Source: an uncultured Pelagibacteraceae bacterium
GTDB lineage: Bacteria; Pseudomonadota; Alphaproteobacteria; Pelagibacterales; Pelagibacteraceae
Direction of reading: 5' to 3'
DNA length: 64,000 nucleotides
Assembly (NCBI GenBank): GCA_902610115.1
Contig: CACLUK010000002.1
Location: forward strand, 1-64,000
Below are positions 36,736 to 45,817 of the stretch, piece after piece. Both the position numbers and the translations under genes were made by a program. The notes below the pieces were generated by a model that saw nothing but the letters and a program-made list of their open reading frames with translations, ran no database searches and had not been told where the DNA came from. Each line of letters starts with the position of its first letter. Positions within the stretch are counted from its first letter, which is position 1.

Positions 36736-39068
36736 TTTGGAGATAGTTTTCCAGATCTAAAATTTATATATCCAAAAAATAATAAAAACAGTAATGCAAA
36801 AGGATAAATTATTGCTTTGTTTGGCCTGTCTGGGTTTTCAATTTTAAAATTACTTATAATATCGCCCATTTGAATACCAGATTTTTTTGCTTCCCCTTTC
36901 CAGTTTAATTTATCTACAGTTAATTGATCATTCAGGTCTGTTAAAGTCACACCATATTCTTCTAAGTTATAATTGTTTTCAAATTTACCTTTATCGATAA
37001 CAAATAATTTATACCTTTCTCCATATTCAGTAACTCGAGTTACTTTAATATGAACCTCTTTTGAAGGGTCAAAAGATAAATTTTGAATACTTTCCGCCGA
37101 AAGTTTTTGCTCATTAAATTTAGGATAGAATTTACCTAAAACATAATCTGGAGCTAGAAAAGATAAAGATATTATTAAAAAAGCTATGATCTCATACCAT
37201 CTTAACCTATTTATAAACCATTGTTGAGTAGCAGCAGTAAACACTAAAATTCCAATTAATGAAGTAGCTATTACTAATAAAGCTTGCCAGATACTATCTA
37301 CTCCAATTAATAACAGCTCGTGATTAAACAAAAAGACAATCGGTAAAATTCCAGTTCTCAAACTGTACCAAATAGCTTGAAGTCCTGTTCTTAAAGGGTC
37401 ACCGCCAGAAATTGCGGCTGCTGCATAAGAGGCCAAACCGACTGGAGGTGTTACATCTGCCATTAAACCAAAATAAAATACAAACAAATGAACTGCGATT
37501 AGTGGAAAAATAAATCCTGAAGCATTGCCAACATCAACCAAAACTGTAGCCATTAAAGATGCTACAACTACATAGTTTGCAGTAGTTGGAAGACCCATTC
37601 CAAGTAGCAAACAAAGAATAATTGTTAATAATATTAAAATTATTACATTGTCTCTTGCTATCGTTTCAATGACTATAATTAAATTAGTACTCAACCCTGT
37701 TGACCCTACTGCCCCTACGATTATTCCTGCTGTAGCAATTGCAATCCCTACTCCCACCATATTAATAGCACCTTTTTGAAGACCAACTATTGTTTGATTA
37801 TACCAATCAATTAAACCAGTTTTTAAATCTGGATTTTTTATTATACGACTTACTAAGTTTACTAATATTAAAGATAACGTTGCGTAAAAGATTGAAAAAC
37901 CTGCTGTATATCTCATGTAAACAAGTAAAAAAATCAAAACAAAAATGGGTATTAAAAAATGTAAACCAGATAAAAAAGTTTTCTTTAAATGAGGAACATC
38001 AGCATCATCCATTCCTTTTAATCCTAATTTAAGGGCCTCTAAATGAGAGATGTAAAATAAAGCGATATAGGAAATTATTGCTGGTAAAAAAGCATGTTTT
38101 ACAACTTCAAAATAAGTAACACCTATAAAACTTGCCATTACAAAAGCTGCGGCTCCCATAACTGGAGGCATTATTTGTCCATTAACAGAAGAAGAAACTT
38201 CAATTGCTCCTGCTTTCTCTTGAGAGAAACCTGTTTTTTTCATTATGGGAATAGTAAATGTTCCAGTTGTTACAGTGTTTGCAATCGAAGAACCTGAAAT
38301 CATACCAGTCATTCCAGATCCCAGAATTGCAGCTTTAGCTGGACCTCCTCGCATTTTCCCAACCATTGCAAAAGCTAAATCTAAAAAATACTTTCCTCCA
38401 CCAGCAGTTTCTAACAAAGCTCCAAAGAGCACGAATAAAAATATAAAATCAACTGAAACTCCTATTGGAATTCCAAATATTGCTTCTTGATCAAACCATT
38501 GAAATCCTACTAGTCTTTTTACAGAAAGTCCGCCGTGAGAAATAATATCAGGAGCATATTTTCCAAAATAAGAAAACAAAAGGAAACAGACTGCAATTAT
38601 AACTAAAGGCAAGCCTATAGCTCGTCTAGTTGCCTCTAATAAAATTAATATACCTATGGCCCCAATTATAAGTTCAATTGGAACTTTAAAACCAAATATT
38701 TCTTTTACTAAAAGGATGCCGCCTCTATTTACTAAATCATCATAAAAAAAATAGATATATAAGCAACTTAATGCCCCTGTAATACTAATGATAATATCAA
38801 TAACTGAAATCTTTTTTCCTCTAACTGCCGGAAAAATTAAAAAAGCTAAAGTTAAAGCAAAACCAAGATGAATAGCTCTTGCGGGTAAACCTTTGAACAT
38901 TCCAAAGTTAAACCAAAAAGGAAAAGGAGAGGCATACCAAAGTTGAAAAAATGTCCAAAGAATAGCAATTCCAAAAACTATTTTTAAATGAATACCAGAT
39001 AAATTTCGAGTTGGAGAAATATCTTCTTGTATTTTATCTTTTATCTTACTTTGAATGTTTTGATTCAT
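36732..39068 (-). CDS. TAXI-type TRAP transporter, fused 4TM-12TM permease with DUF3394 tail
   Basis: Integral membrane sodium-coupled importer, 778 residues, with small (DctQ-like) and large (DctM-like) membrane domains fused, as usual for TAXI systems. The N-terminal part has about four helices after a ~25-residue cytoplasmic start. The large domain shows GSGMTGMISGSSIANTVTTGTFTIP and SVNGQIMPPVMGAAAFVMA, the conserved DctM blocks, and LGMGLPTTANYVVVASL. The C-terminal ~130 residues after the last core helices form the DUF3394 region with a PDZ-like turn GEAKKSGIQMGDIIS and one final helix. The substrate-binding protein gene lies upstream on the same strand, separated by a terminator. Confidence 0.93.
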   Translation of the reverse strand: MNQNIQSKIKDKIQEDISPTRNLSGIHLKIVFGIAILWTFFQLWYASPFPFWFNFGMFKGLPARAIHLGFALTLAFLIFPAVRGKKISVIDIIISITGALSCLYIYFFYDDLVNRGGILLVKEIFGFKVPIELIIGAIGILILLEATRRAIGLPLVIIAVCFLLFSYFGKYAPDIISHGGLSVKRLVGFQWFDQEAIFGIPIGVSVDFIFLFVLFGALLETAGGGKYFLDLAFAMVGKMRGGPAKAAILGSGMTGMISGSSIANTVTTGTFTIPIMKKTGFSQEKAGAIEVSSSVNGQIMPPVMGAAAFVMASFIGVTYFEVVKHAFLPAIISYIALFYISHLEALKLGLKGMDDADVPHLKKTFLSGLHFLIPIFVLIFLLVYMRYTAGFSIFYATLSLILVNLVSRIIKNPDLKTGLIDWYNQTIVGLQKGAINMVGVGIAIATAGIIVGAVGSTGLSTNLIIVIETIARDNVIILILLTIILCLLLGMGLPTTANYVVVASLMATVLVDVGNASGFIFPLIAVHLFVFYFGLMADVTPPVGLASYAAAAISGGDPLRTGLQAIWYSLRTGILPIVFLFNHELLLIGVDSIWQALLVIATSLIGILVFTAATQQWFINRLRWYEIIAFLIISLSFLAPDYVLGKFYPKFNEQKLSAESIQNLSFDPSKEVHIKVTRVTEYGERYKLFVIDKGKFENNYNLEEYGVTLTDLNDQLTVDKLNWKGEAKKSGIQMGDIISNFKIENPDRPNKAIIYPFALLFLLFFGYINFRSGKLSPN

Positions 39069-39090
39069 TTTAGCTAAGATACCTTATTCT

Positions 39091-39125
39091 AAAAAAAAAG
39101 GCCCAAAAAATATTGGGCCTTTTTT
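39091..39125 (-). terminator. Intrinsic terminator between TAXI receptor and permease genes
   Basis: On the minus strand: GGCCCAA, six-base loop, TTGGGCC, then nine T (plus strand 39091-39099 are A). GGCCCAA at 39100-39106 pairs with TTGGGCC at 39113-39119, and the flanking A and T runs extend the stem. Strong canonical structure and near-symmetrical. It sits after the receptor gene and before the permease gene, so it should lower permease transcription relative to receptor. Confidence 0.85.
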
Positions 39126-39145
39126 AATTTAACTATAAAGTTGAA

Positions 39146-40150
39146 TTACATTAATCCAGCTTCTTTGTAGTACTTAATTGCACCTGGATGTAACGGAGCT
39201 GATAAACCATCAGCTATCATGTTTTTCTTTTCCAATGGTCCAAAAGCAGGATGTTGAGCTCTGAAATCATCAAAGTTTTCCATTACCGCTTTTGTTACTA
39301 AGTATACAAGCTCTTCAGAAACATTAGCACTTGTTACAACAGTAGCTTTTACACCAAATGTTGTAGCGTCTTTTTTCTGATTTGAGTAAGTTCCTTTTGG
39401 AATAACTGCTTTAGCATAATAGTCTGCTCCATCAATTAAACCTTGAACTGGTGCACCTGTTAAATTAATTGGGCTAGCTTTTGCTTTACAAGTAGCTGCT
39501 TGCTCCATAGCTCCATTTGGAAATCCTACAGAATAACCAAACGCATCTATTTTACCGTCACAAAGAGCTTTTACTTGCTCAGAAGAAGTAAGTTCAGTAG
39601 TTGCTTTGAACATACTCATATCTGCACCCATAGCCTTCATTAATTCTTCCATTGTTCCTCTTTGACCAGAACCTGGGTTACCAATGTTTACTGTTTTTCC
39701 TTTTAGGCCTTTGAAATTTTTAATTCCAGATTTTTTACTTGCCCATATTTGGAAAGGTTCGTTGTGAACAGAAAATACAGCTCTCAAGTCGCTGAACTGT
39801 TTTCCTTCCCATTTGCTTGAACCGTTGTAAGCATGATACTGCCAGTCTGACTGAGCAACACCAAATTGAAACTCACCATCTTTGATTTGTCCAATATTGT
39901 AGTTTGATCCACCTGTTGAAGGTGCAGTACATCTGTAAGCTTTAGCTGTACCTTTTTTTCTACCATGGTCAGCACTTATTGCTGATTTATGTAACATTTT
40001 ACAAATAGCGTTACCTGTTTGGAAATAAACTCCAGTAGGTCCGCCTGTTCCTATTGTAAAGAACTCTGCTGATTTAGCGATTGATGTAATGGGGCTTGAA
40101 AAAGCAAACATTACTAGTACCGCTGAAATCAATGACATCATTTTTTTCAT
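39146..40150 (-). CDS. TAXI-family TRAP transporter substrate-binding protein
   Basis: Periplasmic receptor delivering a small organic acid or amino acid to the fused permease. The 334 residues start with a signal peptide of about 27 residues (MKKMMSLISAVLVMFAFSSP..., cleavage near AKSAEF). FTIGTGGPTGVYFQTGNAICK is the TAXI family signature near the mature N-terminus. LKGKTVNIGNPGSGQRGTME and FGYSVGFPNGAMEQA follow. A good ribosome site (AGAGGAG about 8 nt before ATG) suggests high expression, typical of SAR11 binding proteins. Substrate unknown; TAXI members tested elsewhere bind glutamate or dicarboxylates. Confidence 0.94.
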   Translation of the reverse strand: MKKMMSLISAVLVMFAFSSPITSIAKSAEFFTIGTGGPTGVYFQTGNAICKMLHKSAISADHGRKKGTAKAYRCTAPSTGGSNYNIGQIKDGEFQFGVAQSDWQYHAYNGSSKWEGKQFSDLRAVFSVHNEPFQIWASKKSGIKNFKGLKGKTVNIGNPGSGQRGTMEELMKAMGADMSMFKATTELTSSEQVKALCDGKIDAFGYSVGFPNGAMEQAATCKAKASPINLTGAPVQGLIDGADYYAKAVIPKGTYSNQKKDATTFGVKATVVTSANVSEELVYLVTKAVMENFDDFRAQHPAFGPLEKKNMIADGLSAPLHPGAIKYYKEAGLM

Positions 40151-40213
40151 GTGTACTCCTCTTTTATTTATAATTAATTTAACTACGATATTTAATTGAG
40201 GTCAAAGAGATTC

Positions 40214-41452
40214 TTATAAATTTTTGGCCCAATTTGAGAGCTTAGTGGTGCCTTCAACTACATTTGGGGCATAGGTCTTGACCATTTCTTCACTAATAGA
40301 ATTATAGTCTTTTACATTTTTAAAAAAGTTCACACCGTCAAAGTCTGTATAGCTTAATCTAGTAAGCATTTTTTTTGGTTTAAATCCAAAATCTGATCCG
40401 GGAAGCATTGCAACACCAGTCTCTTTTAATATTACATCACATAATTGAGCTGAAGTTTTAAATTTATTATTTTTAAATTCAGGCATTAAATAAAAAGCTC
40501 CTTGAGGTGGATTTATTATAACTTTATTTGATTTAAGATTATTATAAACATAGTTTCCAACTGAATTAAGTATAGATCTTACTTTTAGTTTGTACTGCTC
40601 ATAGTCACCTTCATAAGCTTCGACCGCAGCAAACTGAGTTGGTGTATTTACAGTTGAATATGATTCACTTGCTAATGATTTTAAACTATTCATTAATTGT
40701 TTTGAACCATTAGGGACTGCTAGAAACCCAAGTCTCCAACCCCCTGCTCCACACCATTTGCTTAATCCACCAGTTATGAATGTAGCCTCTGGGTAAAATT
40801 TAGAAATAGAGTTGTAACTATTGTCAAATGATAGATCTGTATATATTTCATCTGATAAAATTATCAGTTTATATTTTTTAGCTACTTGAGCTAATTCTTT
40901 TAAATTTTTACAGATTGCACCAGATGGATTATTCGGTGAGTTTAAAATAAAAATAATATTTTTATTTTTTCCTATTCTCTTTAATTTTTTGTCAAGTTCA
41001 TTTGCTGTTGGAAACCAGTTGTTCGCTTTAGAAGTTTCTAGCCAATGAACTTTATTAGAACCAATTTGTGCCTGAGGTTCATAAGATACCCAGCTTGGGG
41101 CAGGAGTTAATATTTCTCCATTAAATGTAACGTGCATTAACAACATAGCTTCTTTAGATCCAGGTGTAATCAAAATATTTTCTTTAGAATATCTGACACC
41201 TGTATTTTTAAATAAATGATTGGAAATTTTCTCTCTTAGTTCAGGTAAACCTTGTATAGGTAAGTACTCTTTTTTATGAGCATTAAGTTTTAGCGTATCA
41301 ACAACTCTTTCTGGAATTTGAAAAGGTGATTGGCCAAAACCAAATCTGTAAATTTTTTTACCGGACTTAATCAATTCTTTTGATTTTTCGTTTATGGCTA
41401 AAGTTGATGACTCTTTTAATTTTAAGATTTTTTTTTTTACTTTAAATGACAT
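40214..41452 (-). CDS. PLP-dependent aminotransferase class I/II
   Basis: Fold type I aminotransferase, 412 residues, likely on aspartate or a related amino acid. Markers: LITPGSKEAMLLMHV, FILNSPNNPSGAICK (phosphate/substrate contact), LSDEIYTDL (Asp to the pyridine nitrogen), GGLSKWCGAGGWRLGFL (Schiff-base lysine in GGLSKW) and LTRLSYTDFD (Arg for the alpha-carboxylate). Length and motifs resemble aspartate aminotransferase-like enzymes, but the exact acceptor is not clear. It is upstream of the TRAP receptor on the same strand with 63 bp between, so it might process the imported amino acid. That link is inference. Confidence 0.88.
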   Translation of the reverse strand: MSFKVKKKILKLKESSTLAINEKSKELIKSGKKIYRFGFGQSPFQIPERVVDTLKLNAHKKEYLPIQGLPELREKISNHLFKNTGVRYSKENILITPGSKEAMLLMHVTFNGEILTPAPSWVSYEPQAQIGSNKVHWLETSKANNWFPTANELDKKLKRIGKNKNIIFILNSPNNPSGAICKNLKELAQVAKKYKLIILSDEIYTDLSFDNSYNSISKFYPEATFITGGLSKWCGAGGWRLGFLAVPNGSKQLMNSLKSLASESYSTVNTPTQFAAVEAYEGDYEQYKLKVRSILNSVGNYVYNNLKSNKVIINPPQGAFYLMPEFKNNKFKTSAQLCDVILKETGVAMLPGSDFGFKPKKMLTRLSYTDFDGVNFFKNVKDYNSISEEMVKTYAPNVVEGTTKLSNWAKNL

Positions 41453-41612
41453 TTTAACTTTAAATTACTTATACGGGGACTACCTATTAGAAGTCAAATC
41501 AATTGTTAAAAAATAGGAACATTTGACAAATTGATTCGGTCATGTTTTAATCCTACTTTGTTCTCAACTGTGATCTACATATAGCATAAATTAAATTAGG
41601 TAGCACAAAAAA

Positions 41613-44078
41613 ATGAAAAACCATTCTGAAAAAATAATTGCGTTACTTGGGCCGACTAATACAGGCAAAACTCATGTTGCCATAGAAAAGATGCTTGAGT
41701 TTAAAACTGGTATATTTGGATTACCTCTAAGACTACTTGCTAGAGAAGTATATGACAAATGTGTTGATAAAGTGGGAGTTGAAAAATTAGCATTAATTAC
41801 CGGTGAAGAAAAAATTATTCCAAGCACTGCTAATTATTTTATCTGTACCGTGGAGTCTATGCCAAAGAATAAAGAAGTTGATTTTGTAGCCATTGATGAA
41901 ATTCAAATGTGTGCAGATAGAGAAAGAGGTCACATTTTTACTGAAAGGCTTTTAGAGTCACGCGGTAAAAAACTTACGATGTTTCTAGGTTCCCAAGTTA
42001 TGGAAAGTATTATTTCAGAATTAGTTGGTAATGTAGAATTTGAAAAAAAAGAGAGATTTTCAAAACTAAGTTACTCGGGTATTAAAAAAATTTCAAGATT
42101 AGAGAGAAAAGTTGCAATTATAGCTTTTTCAATTGAAGAAGTTTATGCAATTGCAGAGCTAGTACGAAGGCAAAAAGGTGGTGCTGCAGTTATTATGGGA
42201 TCTTTGAGTCCCAAAACAAGAAATTCACAAGTAGGTCTATATCAATCAGGAGATGTTGATTACCTAATTGCTACTGATGCTATAGGCATGGGACTTAATA
42301 TGGATATAAATGAAATTTATTTTTCAAATTTAAAAAAATTTGATGGAAAAAAAACAAGAAGATTAAACCTTATTGAAATGTCTCAAATTGCAGGTAGAGC
42401 AGGTAGATATAAAAATGATGGGGGTTTTGGAACAACTGGTGATTGTGAGACTCTTAATTCAGACGAGATAGAAAAAATTGAAAAACATCAATTGCCTACT
42501 ACAAAAACGATCTTCTGGAGAAATTCACACTTAAACTTTACAAGTCCAGAAAAATTAATTTCTTCTCTCGAGCTCAAACCAAATCAAAAAAATCTTTTAA
42601 GAACGAATGACTCACTAGATGAAAGTGTGCTGAGATTTTTTCTAAAAAAAGGTGCAAATAATATAATTTACCATAAAAATTTAGAGTTGCTTTGGGAATG
42701 CTGTCAAATACCAGATTTTGAAAAAAAAGCTTATGGGCAACATATAAATGTTATCGATAAGGTTTTTCAATTTTTAACTACTAGGAAAAATAAAATACCA
42801 AGCTCTTTTATGAAAGAACAACTAAAGGGGCTTGAGAAAGATCATGGAAATGTAGATTTGCTCTCTCATAGACTATCTAATGTTAGAACTTGGTCATATG
42901 TTGCCAACAAAAAAAATTGGGTAGAAAACTCAGATTATTGGGTGCAACTTACAAAAAATATAGAGGACAAATTATCTGATAAGTTACACGATGAATTAAC
43001 TAAAAGCTTTATTGATAAAAAAATAAGTATTCTTTCAAGAAGTTTAAAACAAGACCTCGTCCTAAATACGGAAATTAATGATGATAATAAAATTTATATT
43101 GATGGACAGTTAATCGGAGAATTAAAAGGATTAAAGTTTTTAATAGAAGTAACTTCTAAAACATTAGATACTGACATTAAATCAATAAAAAAGGCTGCTC
43201 GGAAAGGCATTGAAAAAGAGCTAGTGCAAAGAGTTGATAAAATACTTGAGGATAAAACTCTCAAAGTCGGTAATGGAAACAAAATAATCTGGAAAAATAA
43301 TCCAATAGCGAGATTAAAAAAAGGTAACGATTATTTAAGTCCTGAAATAGAAATAATTGCGGATGACTCTCTTAATGAAGAATCAAAAATGAAATTAATA
43401 AATTTTTTAAAAAAATGGCTTGATGAGTATATTAGTGAATTATTAGGTGACCTTATTAAGCTAACTAAACATAAAATAAACAATCAATATCTTAGAGGTT
43501 TAGTATTTCAGCTTTATGAGAATAATGGCGTAATTAAAAGAAACATTGTTGATAAAATAGTTAAATTAATTCCAGCTGAAGAAAGGAAAAAACTTTGGGG
43601 AATGGGAATAAAAATAGGACGATATCATATTTATCTGCCAAAAATGTTAAAACCTAAAGCTGTTGAGTTTAGGATTAATTTGTGGAAATTATTTAATAAC
43701 CTCTCTAATGAAAATGAAATTCCTAAATCGGGTTTAAATTTTTTAACTAATGTAAAATTTGATAAAAATTTTCTATTATTATGTGGTTTCGAAAAATTCC
43801 AAAATTTTTTTATAAGAATTGATATTTTAGAGAAATTATTTCTCAAAATTATCGAAAACACTAAAGATAGAAAATTTACAGTAAATGCAGAAATGATGAA
43901 TTTATTGGGTTGTTCAAAAGAAAATTTTTATAAATTAATGAATTACATGGACTACAAAAAAGATAAAGTTCCAGATACTTACGTTTTTAAAGGGGAAAAA
44001 AAGCAAAAGAAGAAAATAATACGATTTGACAAAAAAGAAAATCCATTTAATAAGCTTCTTTCTTTAAATATAAAATGA
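41613..44078 (+). CDS. SUV3-like superfamily 2 RNA helicase
   Basis: ATP-dependent helicase of the family best known from mitochondria (SUV3, degradosome partner of PNPase) and present in Alphaproteobacteria. The 821 residues show motif I GPTNTGKT (13-20), motif II DEIQMCADRERGH (about 94-106), MFLGSQ, the domain 2 segment IATDAIGMGLNMD, and motif VI QIAGRAGR. FGLPLRLLAREVYDK is typical of SUV3. The C-terminal half (from about 420) is Lys/Leu-rich and unrelated to common domains. The start of a four-gene run (helicase, TerB-like, ferredoxin, CarD) with 4-bp overlaps at the first two junctions. Confidence 0.88.
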   Translation: MKNHSEKIIALLGPTNTGKTHVAIEKMLEFKTGIFGLPLRLLAREVYDKCVDKVGVEKLALITGEEKIIPSTANYFICTVESMPKNKEVDFVAIDEIQMCADRERGHIFTERLLESRGKKLTMFLGSQVMESIISELVGNVEFEKKERFSKLSYSGIKKISRLERKVAIIAFSIEEVYAIAELVRRQKGGAAVIMGSLSPKTRNSQVGLYQSGDVDYLIATDAIGMGLNMDINEIYFSNLKKFDGKKTRRLNLIEMSQIAGRAGRYKNDGGFGTTGDCETLNSDEIEKIEKHQLPTTKTIFWRNSHLNFTSPEKLISSLELKPNQKNLLRTNDSLDESVLRFFLKKGANNIIYHKNLELLWECCQIPDFEKKAYGQHINVIDKVFQFLTTRKNKIPSSFMKEQLKGLEKDHGNVDLLSHRLSNVRTWSYVANKKNWVENSDYWVQLTKNIEDKLSDKLHDELTKSFIDKKISILSRSLKQDLVLNTEINDDNKIYIDGQLIGELKGLKFLIEVTSKTLDTDIKSIKKAARKGIEKELVQRVDKILEDKTLKVGNGNKIIWKNNPIARLKKGNDYLSPEIEIIADDSLNEESKMKLINFLKKWLDEYISELLGDLIKLTKHKINNQYLRGLVFQLYENNGVIKRNIVDKIVKLIPAEERKKLWGMGIKIGRYHIYLPKMLKPKAVEFRINLWKLFNNLSNENEIPKSGLNFLTNVKFDKNFLLLCGFEKFQNFFIRIDILEKLFLKIIENTKDRKFTVNAEMMNLLGCSKENFYKLMNYMDYKKDKVPDTYVFKGEKKQKKKIIRFDKKENPFNKLLSLNIK

Positions 44079-44464
44079 ATAATTTAGATAAAGAAAGCGT
44101 GATTGGAGTATCTGCACTATTAGTACACGCGGCGCATATAGATGAAATTTATACTAAGCACGAAAAAGATTTGATTTTACAATTTATAAAATCTTACTTA
44201 TCAGATGCTAATGCTGATGAAATATTAAAAAAAGCTGAGGATGTCGAAAAAAGTTCTAATCAGTTATTAAATTATACAAACATTATAAAAAAAAACTCAA
44301 TGGATGTAAAAAAGGACATAGTCGAACATCTTTGGAAAGTAATCATTTCAGATAATTCAGTAGATCAATATGAGTCTAATCTTATGCGGAGAATTTGTGG
44401 ACTAATTTATTTTCCAGATAAAGAATGTGCAGAAATAAAGTTAAAAATACTTCAATCAAAATGA
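44075..44464 (+). CDS. TerB-like (tellurite-resistance B fold) protein
   Basis: All-helical protein of 129 residues. The pattern [24 protein letters not shown], an acidic turn, helices, and [32 protein letters not shown] is that of the TerB/DjlA-like domain, which binds metal or membranes in other proteins. Only the domain is present. The start overlaps the helicase stop (ATGA) and its stop overlaps the ferredoxin start (ATGA), so these three are translated together. It might act as a regulatory or scaffold partner of the helicase; this is inference from spacing. Confidence 0.78.
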   Translation: MNNLDKESVIGVSALLVHAAHIDEIYTKHEKDLILQFIKSYLSDANADEILKKAEDVEKSSNQLLNYTNIIKKNSMDVKKDIVEHLWKVIISDNSVDQYESNLMRRICGLIYFPDKECAEIKLKILQSK

Positions 44465-44802
44465 CTTATATTGTTAAAGATGAATGTATAAAATGTAAAC
44501 TCACTGATTGTGTAGAAGTTTGCCCAGTTGATTGTTTTTATGAAGGTGAAAATATGCTTGTAATAAATCCCGATGAGTGTATTGACTGTGGAGTGTGTGA
44601 ACCAGAATGTCCTATCGATGCGATAAAAGCTGATACTGATGAAAGCGTGCATGACAAGGAAAAATGGTTGTTGCTTAATAAAAAGTTTTCTGCAATATGG
44701 CCTAATATTTCTAAAAAAAAAGAGCCTATGAAAGAACATGAAAAATTTAGAGAAATTAAAAATAAATTTAAAAGTCATTTTAGTGAAAAACCTGGAAAAT
44801 AA
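44461..44802 (+). CDS. fdxA: Ferredoxin FdxA (7Fe, 3Fe-4S plus 4Fe-4S)
   Basis: Soluble electron carrier of 113 residues. Starting at ATG 44461 ([12 protein letters not shown]) gives the normal N-terminus; an upstream ATG at 44425 would run through the TerB-like gene and is rejected. Cysteines: Cys9, Cys12, Cys17, Cys21 (VCPVDC) and the second set Cys40, Cys43, Cys46, Cys50 ([12 protein letters not shown]). Layout and C-terminal extension match bacterial FdxA, with one 3Fe-4S and one 4Fe-4S cluster. It overlaps the TerB-like gene by 4 bp. Confidence 0.94.
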   Translation: MTYIVKDECIKCKLTDCVEVCPVDCFYEGENMLVINPDECIDCGVCEPECPIDAIKADTDESVHDKEKWLLLNKKFSAIWPNISKKKEPMKEHEKFREIKNKFKSHFSEKPGK

Positions 44803-44808
44803 ATAATT

Positions 44809-45477
44809 ATGCCTCAAAAGAAGAAAAAAACAAAAAAAGCAAAGAAAATTAAAAAAACTAAAAATGCAAAATTAAAGCCTGCGATTAAGGCTAAGACTCT
44901 TGAAAAAAGATCATCAGTTCCAGGTCAAGATGAAAAACCAGAAATTAAAAAAGTAAAAAAACAACCAACTGAAAAACGAGTATACAATTTAAAAGACTTT
45001 GTAGTTTATCCTAAACACGGGGTAGGAAAAATAACTTCAATCGAAAAAGCAACCATTGGTGAAATAGATATTCAATTTTATAAAATTCACGTGGAAAAAG
45101 AAAAATTGATTTTAACAGTTCCTATCAATCAGCAATCTAAATTAAGACCTATATCATCTATCAATCAAATTAATAAATGTATTTCAATTCTAAAAACTAA
45201 GCCAAAAATCAAAAGAACAATGTGGAGTAGACGTGCTCAAGAATATGATCAAAAAATAAATTCAGGTAAAATTTATGAATTAGCTGAAGTAGTGAAGGAT
45301 CTTAATAAAAATACTGATATTATTGCTGATCAATCTTATTCTGAAAGACAACTGTTTGAAAAAGCATACGAAAGACTTAAATCAGAATTTGAAGCTGTTT
45401 TAAAAGTTAGCACTGAAGAAGTTCAAAAAAAAATGGATAAAGCTTTAGGTAGAGCAAAAATATCAGAGGACGCATAA
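44809..45477 (+). CDS. CarD/CdnL-family transcriptional regulator
   Basis: Binds RNA polymerase beta and stabilises the open promoter complex, controlling rRNA and other promoters. The 222 residues have a Lys/Ala-rich disordered N-terminus (about 1-60), the RNA-polymerase interaction domain (NLKDFVVYPKHGVGKITSIEK), and a helical C-domain (MWSRRAQEYDQKINSGKIYELAEVV). The alphaproteobacterial relatives often carry such a basic tail. Six bases separate it from fdxA. The gene ends at a strong stem-loop that also serves the opposite-strand micro-gene. Confidence 0.92.
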   Translation: MPQKKKKTKKAKKIKKTKNAKLKPAIKAKTLEKRSSVPGQDEKPEIKKVKKQPTEKRVYNLKDFVVYPKHGVGKITSIEKATIGEIDIQFYKIHVEKEKLILTVPINQQSKLRPISSINQINKCISILKTKPKIKRTMWSRRAQEYDQKINSGKIYELAEVVKDLNKNTDIIADQSYSERQLFEKAYERLKSEFEAVLKVSTEEVQKKMDKALGRAKISEDA

Positions 45478-45520
45478 AAAAACGCCCTCTTTAAAATTAT
45501 AATAATTATAAAAAGGGCGC
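45476..45520. terminator. Bidirectional terminator between carD and the K/R micro-gene
   Basis: CGCCCT (45483-45488) pairs with AGGGCG (45514-45519), and A/T pairs extend the arms over an AT-rich loop. On the minus strand seven T follow (plus strand 45476-45482 are A), an excellent intrinsic terminator for the micro-gene at 45537-45608. On the plus strand the tail is only TTAGTT, so it may be weaker for carD. Confidence 0.7.
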
Positions 45521-45536
45521 TTAGTTAAAGAGAAAA

Positions 45537-45608
45537 CTATCTTCTTCTTCTTCTCTTTTTTGCTTTCTTTTTAGTTTTCTTTTTAGCTTTTTTTCTTCTT
45601 TTAGCCAT
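45537..45608 (-). CDS. 23-residue Lys/Arg-rich peptide (histone-tail-like)
   Basis: ORF of 23 residues made only of Met, Ala, Lys, Arg and Thr, starting MAKRRKKAKKK and ending in five Arg; 18 of 23 residues are basic. It is preceded by a strong ribosome site (AAGGGAG, about 5 nt before the ATG), a plausible TTGACA promoter about 75 bp upstream, and followed 17 bp later by an intrinsic terminator with seven T. This makes a complete minimal transcription unit. The peptide would bind nucleic acid nonspecifically; no family is named. Its repeat-like composition is similar to the basic N-terminus of the neighbouring CarD protein. Confidence 0.6.
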   Translation of the reverse strand: MAKRRKKAKKKTKKKAKKRRRRR

Positions 45609-45655
45609 CTTTTCTCCCTTGTTTAAAACAAATCTTAATGATTCGTTTCTTAATT

Positions 45656-45686
45656 ATTACATTAATTAATTAAGGATTCATGTCAA
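45656..45686 (-). promoter_or_regulatory. Putative sigma-70 promoter of the K/R micro-gene
   Basis: On the minus strand: TTGACA (plus 45681-45686), a 19-bp spacer, TGTAAT (plus 45656-45661). The -35 is a full match and the -10 has five of six, but the spacer is longer than the optimal 17. It points at the micro-gene 48 bp downstream of the -10. Confidence 0.4.
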
Positions 45687-45817
45687 ACATAAATTAATTT
45701 ACAAAATTGATTCAAAATTTTAATTTTTTAATTAATTTTTAATTTTTTAAAAAAATTAAAAAAAGTTAGTAATATCAATGTTTTTTTAAGCAAATTAAAT
45801 AAGTTTAAATTTAATTT
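45687..45817. other. Extremely AT-rich intergenic spacer
   Basis: About 130 bp of nearly pure A/T with TTTTTAATTAATTTTTAATTT-like tracts between the micro-gene promoter and the end of the acyl-CoA synthetase gene. No ORF, tRNA or clear hairpin was seen. Such DNA is curved and may bind nucleoid proteins or act as a passive spacer. Confidence 0.5.

Noticed and set aside
44425..44460. Upstream start for ferredoxin
   Set aside because: The extra residues come from the end of the TerB-like gene read in another frame; ATG 44461 gives the normal FdxA N-terminus and an ATGA overlap.
44452..44817. 121-residue ORF antisense to the ferredoxin gene
   Set aside because: Low-complexity Phe/Ile-rich shadow of a lysine-rich coding strand; the plus strand is clearly ferredoxin.
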